Of a DNA stretch of 17,535 bases, positions 6,448 to 13,739 are shown in pieces. The DNA lies in the NCBI GenBank assembly GCA_002713555.1, contig PATG01000085.1, forward strand, positions 1-17,535, read 5' to 3'. The stretch's first letter is position 1, and each line of letters starts with the position of its first letter. Under the pieces are notes generated by a model, which saw only the letters and a list, made by a program, of their open reading frames with translations, had not been told where the DNA came from and ran no database searches. Both the position numbers and the translations under genes were made by a program. The DNA comes from Planctomycetaceae bacterium (GTDB lineage: Bacteria > Planctomycetota > Planctomycetia > Pirellulales > Lacipirellulaceae).

Positions 6448-6487
6448 CGACCTTGCTTTCTCAAATGGGTTGAGATTCTGCCGTTTA

Positions 6488-6520
6488 AAGTTTCAAACAG
6501 TGGATGCTGTTTTTTAACTT
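6488..6520. repeat. Small hairpin between short nfeD and floA
   Basis: AAACAG (6495-6500) pairs with CTGTTT (6507-6512), extended by AAGTT/AACTT (6488-6492 with 6516-6520). The T-run lies on the plus strand, so it is not a terminator for the minus-strand operon. It might instead tune expression or mRNA stability between nfeD and floA. Confidence 0.3.
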
Positions 6521-6535
6521 GAATGGGCTATAAAA

Positions 6536-7114
6536 TCAACCTAATGGTTCGTCAAGTGACTCGAGTCCTAGCTCGTCAATAGGCTTGGTGAAGATATCGC
6601 GAGGGTCGGCTTCGATTTGTCGGGCTTCTTCCGGATCGGCGGCGCGAACCACCACACGGTTGGCACGAACTTCGACTACCACGACAGCTTGCCCTTTGTC
6701 GATTGCACTACCTTGGCTAACCGCATCCACAAACTTGCCATCAATTAGTACGGAGCCAGAGGGAAGCATCTTTGATTTGGCAATGCCAGCGCGGCCTACC
6801 AAGGCCTTTCTCGTGTCTTCCGGAATCATCTGGGCCGTCGTGGGCAATTCACCCAAAAAAGATTTTCCCATTGGCGTTAGCGGCCATACCTTGAATGCAA
6901 AAGCGATGGCAGACGGTACCGCAAACACCGTAATCAGAAGAAAGGTCAATCCTGTTGAAAAGTCGGTCAGAAAAGCCATCACCAGACTGGCTATAATTAC
7001 GACCGCTGAGAGGAAGCTTAGTATGCCTCCCGAGGGAAGAAATACTTCCAGGACGACAAGCCCACAGCCAAGCAGCAACAAGAGGGTAGCCCAAACGGGT
7101 TCCATTTCGGTCAT
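6536..7114 (-). CDS. Short NfeD-family protein (NfeD1b-like, 192 aa)
   Basis: The protein has three hydrophobic segments (about residues 8-27, 32-50 and 55-76) and then a soluble C-terminal OB-fold domain (about 104-160). The OB domain contains GRAGIA, the GKFVDAVS strand and ANRVVVRAA, matching the NfeD C-terminal domain. It lacks the ClpP-like protease domain, so it is the short form usually found beside flotillin genes. NfeD OB domains are thought to mediate partner binding. The gene lies between the long nfeD (72 bp upstream) and floA (88 bp downstream). The start is uncertain: neither the first ATG nor the ATG at codon 4 has a clear ribosome binding site. A short acidic tail follows the OB domain. 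Confidence 0.9.
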   Translation of the reverse strand: MTEMEPVWATLLLLLGCGLVVLEVFLPSGGILSFLSAVVIIASLVMAFLTDFSTGLTFLLITVFAVPSAIAFAFKVWPLTPMGKSFLGELPTTAQMIPEDTRKALVGRAGIAKSKMLPSGSVLIDGKFVDAVSQGSAIDKGQAVVVVEVRANRVVVRAADPEEARQIEADPRDIFTKPIDELGLESLDEPLG

Positions 7115-7186
7115 TTTTCAGAAGTTTGTGAGTTGGAGAAGGGGGGCATGGAATTAGGAGTATTACGGATCTTGAAATAGTTTGCA

Positions 7187-9469
7187 TCATGTTGGGCCCA
7201 CGGCACGGACTACGACGCGATTGGCATGCGCATCCACGACAATCACTGGGGTCCCCTGCTCGAGAGGTTCACCTTCAGCGATCACATCGATCAGTTCATG
7301 GTCAATCGTAGCTTTGCCTGCGGGTCTCAAGTCGGTGGCGGCCACGCCACATATGCCTATCAGGTTCGTGTAATCGACGAGTGTTTCGCGTTGGTTAAGC
7401 ACGGCCCGTTCTTCGGGCAGGGGCGGTTCAAGCACCACATTACGAAACAGGGGTGCGTAAGGCAAATAATGTCGTGAAATAGTGGCCAGGGCAATCACAC
7501 AGATAATGGCGACTCCCACCGTACCGACAGAGTGTGTGAGTTCGGAAATTTCGGCTTCGCTATGCGGCCACACAAAGGTGACACTGGCGAGTATGACTGA
7601 GGCGATAATCATGATACCGCCACCAAGACCAAAAATTCCAAAGCCAGGCAGCACAAAGATTTCGAGCAGAATAAAGCAGATGCCTGCTAATAGCAAAATC
7701 ACTTCCAGCCAGCCGGCCGTTCCGTTGAGGTACATGCTCCAAAAAAACAGCAGAAAACCGACTGCACTGATAAATGCCCCCACACCAATCCCAGGGGCTC
7801 GGAGCTCAAAGTAGATGCCAAAGAAACTAATCGTAAGCAGGAATGCGGCCACTCCTGGTGAGGCCAACGCTTCTACCAATTCCAGTGCCCAATTGGGTTT
7901 TAGGACTCGTGGTTCTTGTTCCAATCCATAGAGCACAATGAGCTGATCAAAACTTTCTACGGTTCTCCAAGCCAGTTTGTGTTGCTCAGCACGTAGGTTG
8001 TCCAGGACTAATGGTTCTTGACCAGCCAGGAGTGGCTCGCGTTTTTGCCAATCATCGGAGTCCTCCTTCGCACCTGCTTCGGCTGAACTCATTAAACATT
8101 TTTCACCCGTTTTTTTGTTGTGGTACTCATAGAGTTCAATACTGGGATCAATCATTGCTGTGAGCAAGGACCAGTTTTTTGGGGGGCCGGCAGCTAGCGA
8201 TTCACGGATTGCTTGCCGTGCTGCATCCAGATCATCGGCAAAAACGAATTGCTGCTGCTGGCGGGTAATATTTCGGGCTTTGAGTTCTGCACCCTGATGC
8301 ATGACCAATTGATCACAACTCAGTGCAATGATTGCAGCACCTCCTGAAGCTTCTTCTGGTACGTAAGCCACGGTACGGACTGTGTTCGAATCGAGGTGTG
8401 CCAAGAAAGAGGCAATGCGTACGCCGGCTCCCATGTCGCCACCTGCACTGTCGATCCGTACCCCGATCCAGTTGCAATTGGCTTGTGCTAATTCTCGACC
8501 GACCAGTGATTCTATCTGGCTGGCCAGCTGTGCCGTGATGGGTCCTTCAATATCTACCAGGACCGGCTTCCAGTTTTCAGCGAGCAAGTCACGTTCCTGA
8601 AGAGATTCGGCAGTTAACCCCAAAGCCCGAGCCAGACCCTCGCGATTCGAAGCTAGATATTTAACGAATCCGAACTGGCGTCCCTCACGGCCGTCGAATT
8701 CAGCCAGTGAGCCACTGGGGACAAGCGTGTTTTCTTCGAGGATAACGCGATCTGCAGCAAAATTATCAAAGTCTTCGCGTAACACAAAATCAATGCCTTG
8801 TTCAGTTTTGACCTGAAGAACTTCGGCCTTTGCATCGATCATGCCGATTGCCAAGGCCACAGGAATGGTGCGCTTCGTCTCTGCGATGACACGATAAGCG
8901 GGTACCACGGCATCCAGAATAGTTCCCGGATCTGTTTCGTTTGCTGCGGCTTCTCCCAGCAAAGCATCTGGGGCCATCACGATTTCTTCGCAGGAAAGTG
9001 CCAATAAGGTACCGTGTCCTCGGATGGTACGTGGTACAAAAGCCACCGTTTTGACTTCAGACATTTGTCGAGTGCAAAGAAATCGAGCCAGCGACAAGGC
9101 ACGTTCAAACTGGCTGCTTGATCCGGGATTGTCGTTTTGTGTAGGCGGATCAAATTGCAGCACCAACAAAGGTCGGCGGCTGTCTGTATTCAGCCGTGCT
9201 TGCGATAGTAAGTCGTCACGCACCCGCAGCAAGATTGATTGCAAAATCTGGTCGGCATTACCAGTGATTGGCAAACGCACGCGGACCAAAGCGACACTTG
9301 TGTTCGCCTCAGGAACACTGCCGACACTTTTGTTCGCCTCAGGTTTTTTTAGAACTTTGGTTTCATTCAGATTGTGATTGTCCAGTTGGGCCTGGGCAGT
9401 GGAGAGCACTCCCAAGAGTGCTACGCAACTGAGGAGTAGACCAGTCCATCGTCTCCTGAGAACTGCCAT
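7187..9469 (-). CDS. Long NfeD membrane-bound serine protease with tandem ClpP-like domains (NfeD1a-like)
   Basis: With the start at 9469 the protein has 760 residues and begins with a signal peptide (MAVLRRRWTG, hydrophobic core, TAQA). An upstream ATG (9568) would add 33 residues, spoil the signal peptide and overlap the preceding gene. The chosen ATG has CAGGG 6 bp before it. Two ClpP-like domains follow. The second (about residues 300-520) has IDSAGGD, EEASGGA with candidate nucleophile Ser375, and PPK with candidate Lys431, matching the Ser/Lys dyad I recall from the archaeal protease PH1510. In the first (about 60-270) the corresponding motif is RGHG without Ser, and no Lys is seen. About five membrane helices (about 536-665) and an OB domain ending ANRVVVRAV close the protein. 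It probably cleaves membrane or hydrophobic peptides and partners FloA. Confidence 0.93.
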   Translation of the reverse strand: MAVLRRRWTGLLLSCVALLGVLSTAQAQLDNHNLNETKVLKKPEANKSVGSVPEANTSVALVRVRLPITGNADQILQSILLRVRDDLLSQARLNTDSRRPLLVLQFDPPTQNDNPGSSSQFERALSLARFLCTRQMSEVKTVAFVPRTIRGHGTLLALSCEEIVMAPDALLGEAAANETDPGTILDAVVPAYRVIAETKRTIPVALAIGMIDAKAEVLQVKTEQGIDFVLREDFDNFAADRVILEENTLVPSGSLAEFDGREGRQFGFVKYLASNREGLARALGLTAESLQERDLLAENWKPVLVDIEGPITAQLASQIESLVGRELAQANCNWIGVRIDSAGGDMGAGVRIASFLAHLDSNTVRTVAYVPEEASGGAAIIALSCDQLVMHQGAELKARNITRQQQQFVFADDLDAARQAIRESLAAGPPKNWSLLTAMIDPSIELYEYHNKKTGEKCLMSSAEAGAKEDSDDWQKREPLLAGQEPLVLDNLRAEQHKLAWRTVESFDQLIVLYGLEQEPRVLKPNWALELVEALASPGVAAFLLTISFFGIYFELRAPGIGVGAFISAVGFLLFFWSMYLNGTAGWLEVILLLAGICFILLEIFVLPGFGIFGLGGGIMIIASVILASVTFVWPHSEAEISELTHSVGTVGVAIICVIALATISRHYLPYAPLFRNVVLEPPLPEERAVLNQRETLVDYTNLIGICGVAATDLRPAGKATIDHELIDVIAEGEPLEQGTPVIVVDAHANRVVVRAVGPT

Positions 9470-9548
9470 GGTAAGCCCTGCCTGGGAACAAAAGAATTCA
9501 TTTCTTGCCGCAATTATACGGCGTAATTCGTAGAGGGCAAAAGGGCGG

Positions 9549-10469
9549 CTATTTGGCGGCGTAGCCATATTGGGAGTGAATTGCTACTTGCATTGTGCCC
9601 TGGGCCTTGTATTCGAATTCACCCTCGGATGTTTTTTCCAGAGTTGACATCCGCAGGGGCCCTTCCAGTTTGGCTGAGACAGTACGGCAAGTATTGATTT
9701 GAATGAGGACTTCTCCACGGGCACGCAGAGTCACTGGATTGTCGGGATCTCCCTGTGCCTCAATGGTTGCCACGAATACAGCACAAGGTTGTTCGTCTAC
9801 CATCTTCAATTCTTGGAGCTTTAAGTGGAACTTTTCGGCTTTTCCCAACTGGCCGTCAACGCCTAGCATTTCTTCGGCAATTTGTTTAGGCAATTGCAGT
9901 TGCTCGCCAATCTTCACAGTTCGTCCCAGCAGGTATTTTACGAGTGGACTGGGCAAACCGAGTGATTGCAGACTGTTCACCACCAATGAAAACTCTTCTT
10001 GCGGTGGGATCGCCCCCGAGGAGTCTGTGACGACGAGTCGATTGCCTTGTCGCACGACGATGTAACTTTTGCCTTCGACACACTGGACGGTTTCTGGAGA
10101 AGAAACTCCATTTTCTGGAGCATGCTGCCGTGAGAGAGGAAAAGTCACATGCGCTTTTTTTGCACGACCTTCGACAACTTCAAGTACTTCAATAAAACGT
10201 TTCTGTTGCCGACTGAAACGTGTCAAACTCTGGTTGGCGACTTTCGCAGATTGCAGGATTGTAGTTTGTAAATCGAGTGCGGTGGTCACATGTTGGGCGA
10301 CGCGATCGCCAACACGTGCCGGTTGTTGATGGAAGGTAGCAGGTTCTACGGAGGAGGGTGCCGTTGAGACAGGGGGCGTTTCATCGGGTGGTGTATCTGC
10401 ATGGACTTGGGCAACACGCAAGCACCCAAACGAGCTGAGAATCACGAACAGCATAGACTTGAACAACAT
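9549..10469 (-). CDS. Secreted protein of unknown function, first gene of NfeD-FloA operon (306 aa)
   Basis: A signal peptide (residues 1-25, ending VHA before DT) is followed by a Pro/Thr/Ser-rich linker (about 26-50) and a folded domain rich in beta strands with little hydrophobic clustering, so it is probably periplasmic or exported. Segments such as SYIVVRQGNRLVVTD and GEVLIQINTCRTVSAKLEG suggest repeated beta hairpins, and four cysteines are present in the whole sequence. A cysteine near the end of the signal sequence (SSFGC) could be a poor lipobox, but the AxA-type site is better. GAGG lies 7 bp before the ATG. The next gene is 79 bp downstream on the same strand, so co-transcription with nfeD is likely. 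I do not recognise the family. Confidence 0.8.
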   Translation of the reverse strand: MLFKSMLFVILSSFGCLRVAQVHADTPPDETPPVSTAPSSVEPATFHQQPARVGDRVAQHVTTALDLQTTILQSAKVANQSLTRFSRQQKRFIEVLEVVEGRAKKAHVTFPLSRQHAPENGVSSPETVQCVEGKSYIVVRQGNRLVVTDSSGAIPPQEEFSLVVNSLQSLGLPSPLVKYLLGRTVKIGEQLQLPKQIAEEMLGVDGQLGKAEKFHLKLQELKMVDEQPCAVFVATIEAQGDPDNPVTLRARGEVLIQINTCRTVSAKLEGPLRMSTLEKTSEGEFEYKAQGTMQVAIHSQYGYAAK

Positions 10470-10626
10470 GGTTTCGCCTCATAAAAAAAGAAGACGAACA
10501 AAGATTCCTGGCAGTAGTTTCAGAACGCGTTTGTCGCGTGCATCTCTTGCGAAGAAAACAGTTTTGAAATCTGTGCTAGAAACGAATTCGTATCAGGGGG
10601 TATTTCTCTCGAGAATGTCTTGGATC

Positions 10627-10670
10627 GTCATTGTGTAGGGTCATTGTGTAGGGTCATTGTGTAGGGTCAT
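10627..10670. repeat. 13-bp tandem repeat, 3.4 copies
   Basis: GTCATTGTGTAGG occurs three times head to tail without mismatch (10627-10639, 10640-10652, 10653-10665), followed by a partial fourth copy (GTCAT). It lies in the leader region between a candidate promoter and the first gene of the NfeD-FloA operon. The spacer from 10470 to 10626 otherwise holds only a 10-bp palindrome, ACGAATTCGT. Confidence 0.85.
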
Positions 10671-10703
10671 GGGGTGGTGGTTGTTAGGCCCCCTAGGGCG
10701 TGC

Positions 10704-10734
10704 GGTATAATCGCAGGCAGCCCTGTTGCGTCAA
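10704..10734 (-). promoter_or_regulatory. Candidate promoter of the NfeD-FloA operon
   Basis: On the minus strand TTGACG (10734-10729) is followed after 19 bp by TATACC (10709-10704). The -35 is the same hexamer as before the tRNA. It overlaps the stop codon of the preceding gene and would give a leader of more than 200 nt containing the 13-bp repeats. The spacing is long, so this is tentative. Confidence 0.28.
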
Positions 10735-11636
10735 CCTCGATTACCTTCTGATGTTGCCTTGGGCAACATTTGATTGAGCGCGGCGAGGGCCACCGGCCAG
10801 CTTGACTTGCCACTTTCATACGTTTTCCACCAATCGAGCAGCTGCTGGGCAAAATCGTCCGGCATGCCAGCAGGCCTGGTCCAGAAGGCCATAACTTGTT
10901 CAAGAGACGTTTCGCTCAATTCGGCCCATTCCACCCTTTGGGCGGCACACAGCACGAGTGGCAGGGTTGCCATGCTAGCGACTAGCCGTTTTCGACGGCC
11001 TGGAAATAGGTCCGCATATCGAGGCAGGTCCAGATTCAATTGGGATAGGAGCCAGCCCAATCGAAGTGGTTCGGGAAACTCAGGCCTGGGGTTTGCAAGG
11101 ACTGCTTCCAGGGTGACACGGTTTAATGTTGGGTGAGTCCGGCCATGACCACCAACCCAAGGATGAACTAGCACCACTTCAGCGGTGGGTACAATGAATT
11201 GGTGATCGGCCAATTTGGCAATTTGTGATAAAAGACCAGGTCCTCGTGCTTCCCATTGCTCGCGAAGCGGTCTTATTCTTAATTCCAATTCACCTTCTAA
11301 TCCAGGCTGTGCATCCAAGCAGACCCTTTTCAGGTCTGAGAGCAAACTCGCAATGCGTTCCAGAGCTGCTGGACTCAAGGCACTAGCACCACGAAGACGC
11401 AGGGTAGCAATTTCAACCAGCTGCCGGTTGCTTTCGTATTCGGCCGCCAAACCGGTGAAGAGTGGCAAGGCCTTGCACGCATCCAACCCACTGGCCTCAA
11501 TTCCAGACACAAATGCTTCGCAGCTCTGCTGGAGTGTTTTGGCCATTTGTGCATTCGCCCAGGGCCATCCTTCCAGGAGGCAGGCAGGAGCGTGAATGCA
11601 ACTGGCAGAAAAACTGGGTTTCCAGCGGAGTATCAT
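10731..11636 (-). CDS. Conserved protein of unknown function (301 aa)
   Basis: This mostly helical protein has no signal peptide or membrane segment and should be cytoplasmic. Distinctive segments are a VLVHPWVGGHGRTHPTLNR stretch near residues 160-180, then EFPEPLRLGWLLSQLNLDLP, then PGRRKRLVASMATLPLVL. The His, Gly and Arg-rich first segment looks like a conserved site, but I cannot assign a reaction to it. I recall similar sequences in other planctomycetes without a named function. The ATG is supported by AAGGA 8 bp upstream. A TTGACG -35-like box lies at 11732-11727 with no good -10. The gene is divergent from the TIGR03009-like gene and may be read independently of the downstream operon. 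Confidence 0.78.
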   Translation of the reverse strand: MILRWKPSFSASCIHAPACLLEGWPWANAQMAKTLQQSCEAFVSGIEASGLDACKALPLFTGLAAEYESNRQLVEIATLRLRGASALSPAALERIASLLSDLKRVCLDAQPGLEGELELRIRPLREQWEARGPGLLSQIAKLADHQFIVPTAEVVLVHPWVGGHGRTHPTLNRVTLEAVLANPRPEFPEPLRLGWLLSQLNLDLPRYADLFPGRRKRLVASMATLPLVLCAAQRVEWAELSETSLEQVMAFWTRPAGMPDDFAQQLLDWWKTYESGKSSWPVALAALNQMLPKATSEGNRG

Positions 11637-11870
11637 GGGAGTATTCCTTGCGTGAAACCAATCCTGCCCAGATGGTCGGCCAGGAAAGATAGGATATTTC
11701 GCATAGTGCGCACGATGCTAGCAGAGCGTCAAGATGTATCGATAGAGGCCTTAATTCCCAGAACCTAAATCAGCCTGGAATCAGTCTGGTTGCATAGTGC
11801 ATGGATTGCTATGCTTCTCGCCACTTTGAATGAACCCGTGATCAGTACGTTTGCAACCCAGAGTCAACTT

Positions 11871-12929
11871 ATGCTTCGAAGGTATACTTGCAGGCTTAGT
11901 TTCCTGGTACTAGTAGGGATGATGGGATCTTGGCATTCGGCCTGCGCACAGAATTCGCAGGCTCCCCAGAACAATGAGGCCCTGCCTGGCCAACTGCAGC
12001 CTGTGCAGTTGCCTCCAACCTCGCAGACACAGACACTCGAGCAAAGACCAGACGCTCAAATTGCCAGCTTGCCTGCCTCATCGGGGGCCCCTCAAACCAC
12101 GGCCACCCCGCTTCATTTCGCTGGTCCGCCGTTTCAACTAAATTCTGTTGAGCAACAGTTCGTAGATCAGATCCTACAAATGTGGGAAACCGAGAGTGCT
12201 AAAATCCAGACCTTCGATTGTCAATTTGAACGCTGGGAATATGACCTGGTCTTTGGACCGGGTAACACGATTCCATCAATCAAAAGCAAGGGCCAGCTTT
12301 CTTATGCGAAACCGGACAAAGGTAGTTTTAAGATTACTGAAATCCGCATTTGGCAAAAGCAAAATCCCCAACAAGGGGCGGCGGAACCGGGTGATTGGAT
12401 ATTGCAAGAAAAAAAAGTTGGCGAACATTGGGTATGTGATGGCAAAGCCATCCATGAATACAACCATGCCGACAAACTATTGATCGTACAGCCATTGCCA
12501 CCTGGCATGAGGGGCCAAGCAATTGTAGACGGCCCCCTGCCCTTTTTATTTGGTGCCGAAGCTGAAAAACTCAAACACCGTTACTGGATTCGCAGTACGG
12601 CCTCCGATGCCACATCCATCCAATTAGAGGCTTATCCTCGTTGGCAGGCAGATGCAGCCAACTACTATCGCGTCGATGTCATGCTCGATCGCAAGAAAAT
12701 GATGCCCACGGCCATTCAAGTTCACATGCCGAATGGCAAAAAAAGAGCCGTTTACATGTTCCAAGATTCTACAGTCAACGGCACCTTGAACGCACTCTTC
12801 GGTAACCTTTTCAACGCTCCACGCACACCCCTGGGTTGGAAACGTGTTGTCCAAGAATTGCCAGCCAATCCACCTCAACAGCCACCAGGTTCCCAGGCAG
12901 TTGCCCCCCAACCAACGACGCAAAGATAG
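11871..12929 (+). CDS. Secreted protein resembling planctomycete domain family TIGR03009 (352 aa)
   Basis: From the ATG at 11871 the protein begins with a signal peptide (MLRRYTCRLS, hydrophobic core, SACAQ), followed by a Gln/Pro-rich linker (about residues 28-90). The body (about 95-330) reads LNSVEQQFVDQILQMWE, then IQTFDCQFERWEYD, then the beta-rich WVCDGKAIHEYNHADKLL and MMPTAIQVHMPNGKKR. This pattern of an initial helix, FxCxFxRWEYD and YDGK-like strands recalls the planctomycete-specific TIGR03009 domain and LolA-like lipoprotein-carrier folds; this is from memory, not a search. The C-terminus is again Pro/Gln-rich. Earlier in-frame starts from 11790 would bury the signal peptide behind 27 residues. 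No strong ribosome binding site is visible. The role is unknown; a periplasmic or outer-envelope lipid-binding role is conceivable. Confidence 0.82.
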   Translation: MLRRYTCRLSFLVLVGMMGSWHSACAQNSQAPQNNEALPGQLQPVQLPPTSQTQTLEQRPDAQIASLPASSGAPQTTATPLHFAGPPFQLNSVEQQFVDQILQMWETESAKIQTFDCQFERWEYDLVFGPGNTIPSIKSKGQLSYAKPDKGSFKITEIRIWQKQNPQQGAAEPGDWILQEKKVGEHWVCDGKAIHEYNHADKLLIVQPLPPGMRGQAIVDGPLPFLFGAEAEKLKHRYWIRSTASDATSIQLEAYPRWQADAANYYRVDVMLDRKKMMPTAIQVHMPNGKKRAVYMFQDSTVNGTLNALFGNLFNAPRTPLGWKRVVQELPANPPQQPPGSQAVAPQPTTQR

Positions 12930-13041
12930 CGCCATCATTTCCAGCCGGGTGGCTTGGCGTTACTCTAAGTCCCCAGAATCATCGGCGGATCCTGCTGCTT
13001 ATTCTTGGATGCGTATTGTCTCCGCCAAATAAGCTTGGCCC

Positions 13042-13457
13042 TCACAAGATCGTCCGATAGACGTCTGCCATACTGCGGGTCATGGCCTGGGCTGAAAAAA
13101 GCTCAGCATGTCGGTTGTGTGCATTCTTTGAGAGGGTTAAATAGTCCATCGTATCGCCTGCCACGATCTCTTCGATGGCCAGGGCGAGAGAACTGACACA
13201 GGCCGGTTCGACTAGCAATCCATCGACACGATGTCGGACTCGAGGGAACTGATCGGGCTTGACGCATGCAAAACCAACTTCAAACCCAAACTTCGGCAAC
13301 TCTGCGGCTAGTAAATCCTGCACCCTCTCAGCGCCGGCGTAGTGCTCGCCATTCACAACATGAAGATGCGGACTGTTGCTGAAGCATTTTCATCCTGGTG
13401 AACTACCTCGGACGGCTGAACGGGCGCAATCATTTCGGGCGTAGCAATCTTATTCAT
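13042..13457 (-). pseudogene. Glycosyltransferase family 4 gene, frameshifted and missing its middle
   Basis: Reading from an ATG at 13457, codons 1-31 end in SATVRI (13365). The frame then runs into TGA after FML. Adding one base near 13363-13364 restores LHVVNGEHYAGAERVQDLL, a typical GT4 N-terminus (donor-side loop of a GT-B fold), continuing to FEVGFACVKPDQFPRVR. The next codons jump directly to HRVDGLLVEPACVSSLALAI and on to FSAQAMTRSMADVYRTIL, the C-terminal end of a GT4 enzyme. The catalytic centre with its E-x7-E and nucleotide-sugar-binding segments, roughly 250 or more residues, is gone. The join is near 13225-13240 and keeps frame. No ribosome binding site is seen. The gene cannot make an active enzyme. 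It probably once added sugars to exopolysaccharide or envelope glycans. Confidence 0.82.
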
Positions 13458-13686
13458 AAGTTGTCATGGGGTAGAGACTAGCGCCAGTGCAAAACACGTT
13501 GATCGCTAGTATCTCTCAAGCTGAAATCAGGAGTTTTTTATTCCCGGTTCTTGGAAAGTGGAACCCACTCTACAAAACCTACTACGTTGTTCCAGCTGGG
13601 CTAGAGAACCCTCCCGGGTATCCCTGCGAAAAGGATGCTTGGTTGCGATTGCAACGATGATGAAGAGAAAACGGCCCAAGGGAGAC

Positions 13687-13714
13687 ATAGTTGCAACAAA
13701 AATAGTTGCAACAA
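13687..13714. repeat. 13-bp direct repeat containing TTGCAA
   Basis: ATAGTTGCAACAA occurs at 13687-13699 and 13702-13714 (15-bp period), just after the end of the DUF1501 gene (which reads on the minus strand and stops at 13740). Each copy contains the palindrome TTGCAA. The rest of the spacer 13458-13739 shows no gene I trust and no obvious terminator. Confidence 0.6.
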
Positions 13715-13739
13715 GACGGTGAGCAGCAACCGTTGGATT

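Noticed and set aside
6585..7157. 190-codon plus-strand open frame
   Set aside because: It is antisense to the short NfeD gene; its Ser/Thr/Arg-rich composition is the expected mirror of that gene.
9470..9568. N-terminal extension of the long NfeD protein from the ATG at 9568
   Set aside because: It would place 33 residues before a good signal peptide and overlap the preceding gene; the ATG at 9469 has a Shine-Dalgarno-like CAGGG.
10706..10711. Perfect TATAAT on the plus strand
   Set aside because: It would drive transcription antisense into the 301-aa gene and its only -35 candidate (TTGTTA) is 19 bp away; chance match is more likely.
11701..11814. GCATAGTGC direct repeat (11701 and 11792) and GCATAG/CTATGC inverted repeat
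   Set aside because: Nine and six bases are short enough to occur by chance in a spacer, and the spacing suggests no operator.
11790..11870. Earlier in-frame starts of the TIGR03009-like protein
   Set aside because: They would bury the signal peptide that begins at 11871 and have no ribosome binding site.
13527..13688. Minus-strand 53-codon ORF (MSPLGRFLFIIVAIATKHPF and onward) between the GT4 pseudogene and the DUF1501 gene
   Set aside because: It has no ribosome binding site, no recognisable family, and ordinary spacer composition; the hydrophobic start alone is not enough.
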